Position numbers and translations under genes: made by a program
Assembly: GCA_905221605.1 (NCBI GenBank)
Contig: CAJNDS010002120.1
Span: 282,501-346,500, forward strand
Length of the DNA stretch: 64,000 bases
Direction: 5' to 3'
From: Symbiodinium natans
Lineage: Eukaryota; Sar; Dinophyceae; Suessiales; Symbiodiniaceae
The notes under the pieces: model-generated
What the model was told of the DNA's origin: nothing
Seen by the model: the letters and a program-made list of their open reading frames with translations, nothing else
The model's database searches: none
Shown: in pieces, positions 23,467 to 32,470 of the stretch
Numbering within the stretch: the stretch's first letter is position 1
Layout of the letters: each line of letters begins with the position of its first letter

Positions 23467-23517
23467 GGCCTGTATCTGCTGCGAAGAGGATGAGACTGAA
23501 GCTGACAGATTGAGGCA

Positions 23518-23532
23518 CTTGAGCCAAAATGG
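23518..23532 (-). other. Relict dinoflagellate spliced leader (15 nt)
   Basis: On the minus strand CCATTTTGGCTCAAG matches the 3' 15 nt of the conserved 22-nt dinoflagellate spliced leader exactly; the upstream CCGTAG is not preserved. A chance 15-mer match in 64 kb on two strands is improbable. Relict leaders inside the genome are known marks of reverse-transcribed, reinserted mRNA. Confidence 0.75.
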
Positions 23533-23714
23533 ACCTGTAGAGGCAGTTGAAGTCTGATACGCGTATACATGCCTTATTCCTAGGAACATGCACATTTGCG
23601 CACGCATTGGGGGGGAAGATGGCCTCTCTTTGCTTCAAGACAATTTCGGGTTTTTGCAAAAGCTGCTGCATCGACGACTTCTGCTTCAAGCCGAAGCTCC
23701 TAATCCAGAAATCA

Positions 23715-23796
23715 AAACCCTCAGAAAACCCTCAGAAAACCCTAAGAAAACCCTCAGAAAACATTCAGAAAACCCTCAGAAAACCCTCAGGAAACC
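23715..23796 (+). repeat. AAAACCCTCAG tandem repeat
   Basis: About seven units of 11-12 bp. It may derive from a telomere-like array. Confidence 0.8.
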
Positions 23797-24007
23797 GGCT
23801 TCGGGTTTAGGACCGGTCGTTGAGCACCACTGAGCTTGCGGTGCAAGCTGAAATCCACTCGCTCTGGGGCTGCCCACGTGTCTCCCTTCCTCAGCGTGCC
23901 ACGGCGCACGGGGAAATCCACGTGGTCGGGCCACTGCCCTCGCGAGACCTGCCACAATTCCACCGTCTGACAAGCTCGTTGTTGCTGGTGTCCATGTGTT
24001 TCCTCCA

Positions 24008-24083
24008 AACCCTAAACCCTAAACCCTAAACCTTAAACCCTAAACCCTAAACCCTAAGCCCTAAACCCTAAACCCTGAACCCT
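24008..24083. repeat. Telomere-like array, CCCTAAA strand
   Basis: About ten units. Confidence 0.95.
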
Positions 24084-24197
24084 GGAGGCGACTTCGGTGC
24101 ATGATGGGAAGTGAGCATATCCGGTCTTGAAGGCCATCGTTCAAGATATCCCCCCAAGGTCACAAAGGACGTGAAACCTACAAAAAATATGTGGCTT

Positions 24198-24270
24198 GGG
24201 ATGTTACCCCCTATACCAGCAGTCCTTAATAATACCGATTAAGGAGTGCTAGTCTAAGGATGGACATCCC
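24198..24270. mobile_element. MITE-like element, family B
   Basis: 73 bp. GGGATGTTACCCCCTATACC at the left, AGGATGGACATCCC at the right. Shares AGTCCTTAAT and GATTAAGGAG with the copy at 4890. Confidence 0.7.
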
Positions 24271-24341
24271 TAAACCCTAAACCCTAAACCCTGAACTTCC
24301 CTGAACCCTAAACCCTGAACCCTAAACCCTAAACCCTAAAC
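24271..24341. repeat. Telomere-like array, CCCTAAA strand
   Basis: It abuts the terminal CATCCC of the palindromic element 24198-24270. Confidence 0.93.
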
Positions 24342-24458
24342 GTGAATTTTCCAGCCTTGCGGTTCGCCTCCGCCGAGCGGAAAGGGTGCACGGCACTCTG
24401 GTCACTGGTGCACTCCGTCTGCTTCGAGGTGAACCTGGTAGAACCCTGACATCGTGAC

Positions 24459-24562
24459 TTAGGGCTCAGGGTTTAGGGTTTAGGGTTTAGGGTTTAGGGT
24501 TTAGGGTTTAGGGTTTAGGGTTTAGGGTTTAGGGTTTAGGGTTTAGGGTTTAGGGTTTAGGT
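24459..24562. repeat. Telomere-like array, TTTAGGG strand
   Basis: About 14 units, nearly perfect. Confidence 0.96.
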
Positions 24563-24828
24563 AGTGCGCATTCTGCACAGCACTACTCAAACGGGAACGC
24601 AAAGCTCCAAGGCGACCGCAGCGTTGAGCCGAGGTAGCGTTGGGAACCAGACACGGGTGCTAACAACCACTGCCTTAAGTCAGCGTGCAAGGGAATGTCT
24701 CGAAAGAAAACATCCATCTAGGCGGTTGATACCTTTTCTGCTGTCAAGCTGCTTTTGTGTGGCATACCTTGTGGAGTTCAGAACATCATGTTGGCCCGGA
24801 GGAACCAAAACAACCTGGCTGCGAAAAG

Positions 24829-24907
24829 GTTTAGGGTTTAGGGTTTAGGGCTTAGGGTTTAGGGTTTAGGGTTTGGGGTTTAGGGTTTATAGAGTTTAGG
24901 GCTTAGG
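24829..24907. repeat. Telomere-like array, TTTAGGG strand
   Basis: About ten units, degenerate at the right. Confidence 0.93.
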
Positions 24908-25102
24908 CACACAGATGTGGCGTCCTGCTTCTCTCCCGCAAGCAGAGAATGAAAGTTCTCCTGCTGCAACTTCAAGGATTCAAGATGCCAACATAATGAT
25001 GCTGGTCGTGACAAGACCTCTCGCCAAACATCCGAAGATCCCTGTTGCAAGGAGGTCCATGCGGTCGCAGTGGAAGCAGCTGTATATCATGGTGTCCTGA
25101 TC

Positions 25103-25156
25103 TAAACCCTAAACCCTAAACCCTAACCCTAAACCCCAAACCCCAAACCCTAAACC
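25103..25156. repeat. Telomere-like array, CCCTAAA strand
   Basis: About seven units. Confidence 0.93.
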
Positions 25157-25258
25157 ACACACAAGTCCACGTACGGGAGAAGTTAATCAGGTTCAGGTCC
25201 TGACTCGGCTCAGGCACTGTTGTGTCGCTCCATGGAGGGTACGGGACCCGCCTCATGT

Positions 25259-25363
25259 AGGGCTTAGGGTTGCTGTTTAGGGTTCCTGTTTAGGGTTACT
25301 GTTTAGGGTTACTGTTTAGGGTTACTGTTTAGGGTTACTGTTTAGGGTTACTGTTTAGGGTTC
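25259..25363. repeat. 13-bp tandem repeat derived from TTTAGGG
   Basis: About seven copies of GTTTAGGGTTACT (first ones with GCT or CCT), each embedding one telomere-like unit. Confidence 0.9.
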
Positions 25364-25844
25364 AGGGCTTCCCCGATGAAATTCGGCAAGTTGCAGTCAA
25401 GCTTTGAGATATTGGACGCTCGCAGTAAGGCAGTGGCCATGGTGCCCCATTCGTCGCCCAAATGCGCGAGGAGTTTGGACCTTGCACTTCAGCAGAATAC
25501 ATCAACATGCAATGTAGAACGCGGTACAAGAAAAGAACTGTAAATGGAATGCAGGTTGAATCTGACATCTCCTGTCTCCTGAGATCTCTGGCTGGCCCAG
25601 CCGGCAATCAGCTTTGGGGCCTGCCATTGCAAGGACGCTAAACTAGGATGGCCCTTCAAACCCTCTGAAAAATATTCCTAAATATGGTCCTCTTAAACCC
25701 AATAAGGGAAAATATAAAATATCCCAAGGGCCTACCTAGTAAAAATCTGCAAACGCTCAGCTGCAAGGCCCCTGAAAAGCCCCCCTCTTCAAGACGGAAA
25801 CTTTGCAGACTTCTCGGGGCCTGCGGGCCCAAGTCCTGCAAGGA

Positions 25845-25965
25845 GGGTTTGGGGTTTAGGGTTCAGGGTTTAGGGTTTAGGGTTTAGGGTTTAGGGTTTT
25901 AGGGTTTTAGGGTTTTAGGGTTTTAGGGTTTTAGGGTTTTAGGGTTTTAGGGTTTTAGGGTTTTC
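25845..25965. repeat. Telomere-like array, TTTAGGG changing to TTTTAGGG
   Basis: The left part is 7-bp TTTAGGG. From about 25896 it becomes nine or so perfect 8-bp TTTTAGGG units. Confidence 0.95.
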
Positions 25966-27683
25966 AGGTCAACACTTGTCAAACTTTGTCGAACTGCGTT
26001 CTCTCACCTCGACCACTCGGATATTTCACGTTGCATGCTTGCAACTGTACTCCAGACGATCCTTCTGCATCTCCGTCGGTAGGGCAAAGGTGTCATGGGA
26101 TAAGTAAAACGACAATGGCCTTGCAAGCAGCCACTTTGGTGTGGAGCAGAAGCTTAAAAAAAAACGGAATCCGGTGAAAGCTGATACTGAGGCCATGGCA
26201 CTAAGTCTCGTATCCTACACTCCAGGGGAGCGAAGAAATGCAGCCTCAGCAGAAATGTTCGCCGCAAACTATGCTGTGAAAGCATTTGTAACCACTGGTC
26301 CCGGACCAAAGCCAGAATTGCTAAGGAAGGGGCGGGGAGTCTGCGTCCACAGCTAGGAAAGGAACATTTTGAACGGACACCTTGCCTCGCGCTGTGTTGT
26401 GGCAGCTGCATGACAGTGGGCAAATCAGCTTTCACATCCCACTTGAATCTATAAGAACCTTATCCTTGAAACGGTCATCTCCCGCATTTCACAGCTGCTC
26501 AGACACGTCGAGGATCTCGCGTGCCAGGCGCTGGCGAAGGTGCTCGTGCTTGGTCAAATCCACACGGCCTGGCAAGGGGGAGCGGGGATCTGCTGAATGC
26601 AGAGCTACGTAGCCCAAGGCCACACACAGCAAAGCGGCTACCCAACAACGATAGCTGGGCCACGCTCAGGCACCCGAGCAACGAGAATTCTGTGCACAGC
26701 CACAGCACTTCCCATTCCCAGAATCCACCCAGTACCCTTAGCGCTGGCAATACAAAGCACTCCTGCAATTTGCAGGAATTTTGTAATTGATAGAAGACAT
26801 CCGTCCATGCGAACTCTGTGCTTGACCTTCTGCTTCACGGAGACGAAGGATCTCTTGCCGAAGCATGGCGACCTGCTGCAAGTACGGGGGCTTGGAGCCA
26901 GACTTCAACTTGAGGGATGCTAGAGGGAACACCCCACACAGCGCCCACACAAACGCGCAACCCTGCTAATCGGCCAAACTCCCCTGAAAGGTAACGGCAC
27001 CACTAGTGGTGCCCGTAGCCTCTCTAATCAGCAACCCCTGTCATCCACGGCAACGTGTGCTTTCATGCACCAAAATTGAGCAGCGCAGGTCGGCGAAACG
27101 CGTACTCTGCTGCCGAACGCCTCCTCACGTGTGAAGCCCCTGCACTCCGTAACCAGGAAGCTCCGATGGAGGCTCCCTTAAGCAACCCAGAAACGTCTTC
27201 CAAGTGCTTCCTTTCAAGTCTGGTGACCTATGCCATAACCTGCCTTGAGCATGGAGAGGTGCTGTTTTGACACTTTCCAACTCAACACATCCCACGGTCC
27301 GTAGTGTCCATGTTCCCATCGCCACATGCGATTTCCAGATAAGGAGGCATCCATTCAACTCGCCTGCCACCCGATAGCTTCCTTCCCTTCATCGTAAGGC
27401 GATGGGTTCCTTCTCACTCTACACTTGCGGCGTCTGTCGCCTTTGTAATGGCTCTGCAAACTTGGACAGGCGCGACAACCCACAAGACCATCACCACGGA
27501 CATATGAGTGGCCCCTCCGAGTCGAAGTGCTGAGCTCACTTTGGGACGCCGGGCTTGGCATGCAACACAAGGACCGGGAGCTGAACTATGCGTGCTGTCA
27601 GGCATGTGGCCACCGGGGTGAACAGGCTGACGTCATCCGACATCTCTCAACACCCTGTGCAAAGACTAAACCATCCGAATCAA
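25966..27683. other. No recognisable gene
   Basis: Overlapping short frames on both strands without domains. Confidence 0.5.
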
Positions 27684-27771
27684 AACCCTACACCCTAAAC
27701 CCTGAACCCTAAACCCTTTGAACCCTAAACCCTAAACCCTAAACCCTAAACCCTAAACCCTAAACCCTAAA
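27684..27771. repeat. Telomere-like array, CCCTAAA strand
   Basis: About 11 units with one interruption. Confidence 0.95.
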
Positions 27772-27903
27772 GAATGTCCATCAGCATTCTCTTCCGTGGG
27801 GCGCCTCCCGGAATGCCCAGGCAGGGAGCCGTAGGCGGCCGGGGTTGAAGAGGACGCCGGGCTCTCCGGAGTCGTCTCCTCAAGAGGTGAAGCAAAAGCA
27901 AAT

Positions 27904-27975
27904 GGGGTTTAGGGTTTAGGGTTTAGGGTTTCGGGTTTAGGGTTTAGGGTTTAGGGTTTAGGGTTGAGGGTTTAA
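27904..27975. repeat. Telomere-like array, TTTAGGG strand
   Basis: About ten units; lies downstream of the JmjC-like exons. Confidence 0.95.
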
Positions 27976-28403
27976 ACGGAAAGCAACATACGCCAGGCAA
28001 GGTCTCCGAAGTGCATCATCCGGCTGTCTGCTGGGTCGAAGCCGACATCCAAGACCTGCCAGCAAGCAGGCACAAGGAGTGGGAGAAACAGAGAGAAGTG
28101 TGGAAGCTGGAAGAAAGCTCCCTCTTGATTGCAGGCTTTCGGCTATGCAGGGAGGCACCACCAGCTTCCCCAACCGCTATCCCTTCGGTGGGACAAAAAT
28201 GGTGAGCTTTGGTTCTCGTAAAGGCTGCTGAGGCACTTTCGAAGGGCACCCCAGACGCCCAATTTAAGGATCCCCCAAAGGGACCTCCCTAGAAACCCCC
28301 CCTGAGCGACATCGGCTGACCGGGAGGGGTGGCCAGCAACATTGCTGACTTTTGCACATCGATGCCAATTATGCCGCAATCATGCCATTGCTGTGTACGG
28401 CCC

Positions 28404-28488
28404 CTGGCCTCGTCTTCCAAGAGGTCCCAGCGGCTCTCCCGCCAGTTGCGCTCTGCATCGGCAAACGCTGGCCAGTCGGCGATCAAGC
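28404..28488 (-). CDS. JmjC/cupin-8-like gene, downstream exon
   Basis: After an AG acceptor (GAAG at 28489-28492) the frame reads LIADWPAFADAERNWRESRWDLLEDEARG. This matches the 'G-L-x-x-D-W-P-A ... W' segment that directly follows 'P-x-I-I-x-G' in cupin-8/JmjC proteins. The phase agrees with the upstream exon across a 411-nt intron. The 3' end (about 28404) is a guess. I could not find the next exons with the HxD/H iron ligands; a telomere-like array begins at 27904-27975, so the gene may be truncated there. Confidence 0.45.
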
Positions 28489-28899
28489 CTTCCGTTGTGG
28501 TCAAAAGCGCGACACATCTTGACACCAGCTGCCCATCTTGTCACCGCAGTCATACCCTCATTGACCCCAAACAGTCCGAGAGGTCGAAGAGTACGCCTCT
28601 GATTACAACGCCCTTGCCTGCCACTTGATATGCACGGGATGCATAGGACCCAGGCGAGAGCGCGATTCGGCACGCAGAACGACGCAAACATTTGTGCGCG
28701 ATGCAAACGAGGTGGCCGCGATTTCGACAAGTAAGTGCTGCGTGCTGTGCCGACGCGCGACGCACGCCGACCATGTGCACACTCTTGGATAAAGTTGCCA
28801 TGCAGAGTTCCTATGGGTCCGAGCCGCTGGCAACCAAATGAGATGCGCAGCTATCAAGAGTATCTTGCTGTGGCAGATCCAGGCATGGCCATGCACGGC

Positions 28900-29071
28900 C
28901 TTCAATGATCAACGGCTCGCTCTTCGCAGCAAACTCTTCGAAGAGCTCGGGGGTGATCTCTTCGGGATACTTCAGCCGCCGAATCTCCTTTCCGCAGTAG
29001 GCATAGCGACTTGGCTCATGCACGTTGTTCCTAAAGACAACCTGAAACCTAGCGTTCGAGACCGTGAGCAC
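28900..29071 (-). CDS. JmjC/cupin-8-like gene, upstream exon
   Basis: The frame encodes EIRRLKYPEEITPELFEEFAAKSEPLIIEG, with GC-rich third positions. This resembles the start of cupin-8/JmjC domains, where 'I-T-P-E-x-F ... P-x-I-I-x-G' precedes the jelly-roll core. The exon end is placed after GAAG at 28900, followed by a GC donor (GCCGTG). Joining to the downstream exon restores EG-LIADWPAF. The upstream boundary is uncertain: the frame is open to 29071 but only the last 35 residues look convincing. Family members are often 2-oxoglutarate/Fe(II) hydroxylases or demethylases; the metal-binding residues are not in this exon. Confidence 0.45.
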
Positions 29072-29655
29072 ACTCGCATCCTGTACAAGGCTCCTTCACC
29101 GGCACATGAAGCTGCGGATCACGCACTGCGCCATCCATTTCGGAACGCGTACCGGCCAGACTTGTTGTGCTAGCTTGGATTGGGCTTCTTGGACACCGTT
29201 ACAACCATACACTGACATTAGCACTGCAACGCAGTATCATCCACTGCAACATGCGAACCACGGCTACGCAAATTCATGTATGTATACAATGAAAAGAAAG
29301 ACAAATGCTTGTGCAAAAGTACAAGTATCCAGAAAGGTGGTAACCCCCAAACAATACAGAAATAAAAAAAAGCGTCGAAGACCTGACGACTGATTGAAAC
29401 GTCTCAAGATGCAGCGGCTGACTTACCCCTGTGAATTTTCGCAAGATTTTCATCAGTGTTCATGAACTTTCAAAGTTGTCGTCCTCAATTCTGCTAGCGT
29501 TCACAGTGCAGGCAGATAGGGAGCTTTGCATGGGTTGCAAACGCCTGCGCAACCGACAAAATCAAAGCAACAATGCAGTTGCCTGCAATAGCAACACAGT
29601 GTCCATTTCGAGCTTCATGGCGTTTATTGAGAAAACGGTCCCTAAACTTCCCGTT

Positions 29656-29689
29656 TCGGGTTTAGGGTTTAGGGTTTAGGGTTTAGGGT
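29656..29689. repeat. Telomere-like array, TTTAGGG strand
   Basis: About four units. Confidence 0.9.
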
Positions 29690-29950
29690 GAAATGGCACA
29701 CAGATGTTCCTTCGGTAGACGAAGAAAAAGCTGGAGAACTCACGATTTTGCCACGCAAGAGCTTGGGGATCCAAACCTTCCACGGGCTTGCAGATCACCA
29801 AAGTTTGTTGTGAGGGAAATGAAGGCTTGATATTGGACAATGCCCCGCAAAGGCCCTGCTTCGAATGTCAAGGAGGCCCCAAATGAGTTAAAGCGGCTTT
29901 AACTCCGACGGTGAGGAGCGGAGAGGATGCCAAGTGTGTAAACTTCAAGC

Positions 29951-30034
29951 CATGTGGGGTTTGCGAAATTAGGTAAGGGAATCTTACTATTTGGGGTCTA
30001 TATTAGGGGCTCCCTTATTTTCGTCAACCCCCAT
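29951..30034. mobile_element. MITE-like element, family A
   Basis: 84 bp. The ends CATGTGGGGTTTGCGAAA and TTTTCGTCAACCCCCATG are near-complements. Confidence 0.65.
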
Positions 30035-31701
30035 GATGAATGGCAAGGATGTCTTTAGTCTCTTTGATTTCCAAAGCCGGCAATACATTCTTTAAACAGT
30101 GATAAGGGGTTGAACCTTCTTCTTTGAGCACTAATCCAAATTATTCATCTTTAAGAGGCCTCTTGGTTCCTAAAGGTCCGGATTGTTATGAACTTGAAAT
30201 TGGACATTAAGGGATTCGCAGACAAAACCCGAAAAATCGTCAAACGAAAATTGCTCCTAGTTTGCATCTGATACTGTTGCTCTCAGGCTTCTGATCTAGT
30301 CACTACTCATTGCCTAAGACACTTTTCACTAGGCTGCGTCGTCAATCCTAGAAATCGAGTATGTCACTGACAGGACCGGCAGACACCACCTGAAATGAAC
30401 CATAGAACTGTCATGGGCAACATGATGAAGCTGGTATGGGTTATTTATGAGCCACCCCTGGCCACATTCACATGAAATCTTCGGCAGAGGTTGCCATATG
30501 CCTCTTGTCCTCTAGAGCAGCAATGGCTTCCGCAGAGCATATTTGGGAATGTCAGACTTATGACTCAATGGAACCCCTTTACTGCAAAGGTGCTGAATCT
30601 CAAGTCGCACTGCATGACGCCAGCAGTTTTCCACAGCTTCAGCCGGCTTCAACCTGGGGGAAGGGATGTCAGCAAGCTTGCTTCCATGTCGGCTTTGCAC
30701 TTCTCCCGATTCCTACGAGAACATGGGAAGCTCCCCTATAAGAGAACTCCATTGAGGGCCTCCCGGAATCTTCGAAGCTTCTGCAAGACTCTCTAAGACT
30801 TCCTACTTTGGGGTCCCCCTTTACATGGAGTCCCTTTGTTGTCCCTTCATGCATTGTTGTAACTGTGTGCCTTGCAATACAGCAGCTGTGTTTACAAAGA
30901 CAAACCTGAACCTGATAGAGTCCGGAAACCTGAAGCATGACACGAACTTCCACAGAAACGACGTAGTACTGACACAGACACACACCAAAAAAAATAGAAA
31001 AAACTCGCACCGACACTACTACCGGAACCCCGATGCGTTTCAAGGCATTAAGCAATGAAGCAATGAAGGGCCCACAGAGTGCAAGTCGCTTGGAAAGTCT
31101 CTTGGAACTGTGAGTTTTGAAGGTGCGTGAAAGAGTGGGCCAAGTGCAGATCGGTGGCAACAGGCCGAAAGTCACGAATCCGTGCGAAAGCCCGCGATCG
31201 TTTCAAAATACTAAAACACCGACTCAAAGCAAATATGAGAACCCTGCAGCTACGTATTCTAGAAGCACCCATCTTCATAGACAATGTTTGCAGATGCATT
31301 GAAGCCATGATCTGTAGCCTGAAGTGGTCTGCGCACAAGTACCCAGCACAAGCAGAATACCCAATGTCGGACACTGACCCGCTCGGAAAGCCCTTCACTA
31401 CTCATCGTGTTCAACACATTTTGGGGAAAGGCTTGGCCTCTCGAACACATTCGGCAGCCAGCTCATCCTCGTTGGGATCTGGCATGAGCCTGCGCATCTC
31501 TGTGTCCGTGGGAGGGCTCTTCGCAAGGGGTGGGGGCAATTGGGAAGAGCTTGAGAGAATCTGCAGGCAGCTTCCGTGGGTAAAGGGCTTTCGCTCTGCA
31601 GGTGTGTATCCCAAACATTTTGGTGGCATTGGTTTGCAAACTAGCCTCGAACGGCTAACATCATGAGGCATAGGCATCAAGATCTGATGTAGTCTCAAAG
31701 G

Positions 31702-31706
31702 CCAGT
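31702..31706. other. Target-site duplication, left copy (CCAGT)
   Basis: CCAGT lies immediately outside the 3' LTR. The same five bases follow the 5' LTR at 37931-37935. Five bases is the usual copia target duplication. Confidence 0.85.
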
Positions 31707-31818
31707 TGAAAATCTCTTTTCTACGCTCAACTGGGAATCTTGAGAGTTAGATGCATCGGCATATATACACTGTACACTATACAACTGCATGACCTAGATT
31801 AGGCGGTACAATTTTGCA
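31707..31818 (-). repeat. 3' LTR of the copia element
   Basis: 112 bp, identical to the 5' LTR at 37819-37930. Flanked outside by CCAGT (31702-31706) and inside by a short purine tract on the element strand. Confidence 0.93.
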
Positions 31819-31826
31819 CCCCTTCT
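31819..31826 (-). promoter_or_regulatory. Polypurine tract of the copia element
   Basis: AGAAGGGG on the element strand directly upstream of the 3' LTR, the expected position of the primer for plus-strand synthesis. It is short but well placed. Confidence 0.6.
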
Positions 31827-31942
31827 AGTGCGCAGAAATGCCTTCTAAGCACTATACTTTCTCTTCTGCTATGTGCGGAGTGAAACTTCTCTGGTATTGG
31901 GCTCATTCTCACGCCTAGGTAGCGGAGTCTGGCCAGGGACCT

Positions 31943-32470
31943 TTACAAGAGGAGTTCCTTGTGCCCGCGGCTCTTTTCAGAGCTCAGTTGAACACCGAGT
32001 GTCTTCAGATGCTTCCTCAGCGTTGGTCCTCCTACGCTCTTCGTGAGGATATCTGAACAGTTCTTCTCCCCAAGCACTTTATGGATCCTCAAGTGGTCTG
32101 CTGCCACGCGTTCTTGCAACCACAAGTACCTTGTTTGTACGTGGCGAGCTTTTCGCAGGCCTATCCGGCTCCCTTGGCCTTTGGCTGCGTTGGAGTCCGT
32201 CTCCAAGACAACCTCCAGCTCGCAGCTCCAATCTTCTAACAGGGACTGGATCCCAAGTCCAGTCGAACCTGCCTTCACTAGGGCGTAGTATTCTGACTCC
32301 CCTGTCGATAGGGCAATCGTCGACTGCACGTTTGACGAGTGCTTTATGGGATGCTGGCCATAGAACGCGATCATACCCGTGGTGCTCCGTCTCGTAACGG
32401 CGTCACCTGCATGGTCCGCATCTACTTGGATACGGAGCTTGGTTGGTTCTCGCTGTTGTTCATAAACCAC
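31943..32470 (-). CDS. Copia RNase H and Pol C-terminus
   Basis: About 160 residues of copia-type RNase H: RIQVDADHAGDAVTRRSTTG with the first Asp, LSTGESEYYAL with the Glu, VLETDSNAAKG with the next Asp, then the typical KARHVQTRYLWLQE and LTKSVGGPTL end. The frame is offset -1 from the RT frame. The junction lies within SENQP/TKLRIQ near 32440, consistent with a 1-base deletion in this copy. It degrades the RNA strand of the hybrid during reverse transcription. Confidence 0.9.
   Translation of the reverse strand: MVYEQQREPTKLRIQVDADHAGDAVTRRSTTGMIAFYGQHPIKHSSNVQSTIALSTGESEYYALVKAGSTGLGIQSLLEDWSCELEVVLETDSNAAKGQGSRIGLRKARHVQTRYLWLQERVAADHLRIHKVLGEKNCSDILTKSVGGPTLRKHLKTLGVQLSSEKSRGHKELLL

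Larger units (their letters stand above)
20315..23532 (-). mobile_element. Decayed retroelement (retroposed transcript) with spliced-leader relic, gag-like and methyltransferase-like regions
   Basis: On the minus strand, a 15-nt match to the dinoflagellate spliced leader (23518-23532) is followed after 51 nt by an ATG (23466). An acidic/amphipathic gag-like region comes next, then a Pro/Gln-rich region. Further on are a stretch with an internal tandem duplication (21986-22905), a small Cys-rich segment near 21525-21600, and a methyltransferase-like ORF (20506-21417). Several frameshifts and stops break the coding capacity. No RT or integrase remains visible. A GA microsatellite (20041-20135) lies just beyond the 3' side. 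The grouping of all parts into one element rests on strand and order. Confidence 0.5.
29072..31701. other. No recognisable gene
   Basis: Holds a short telomere-like array, one family A palindromic element (29951-30034) and AT-richer sequence. The plus-strand frame 31127-31666 and the minus-strand frame 31411-31698 overlap, and neither has a domain. Confidence 0.45.
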
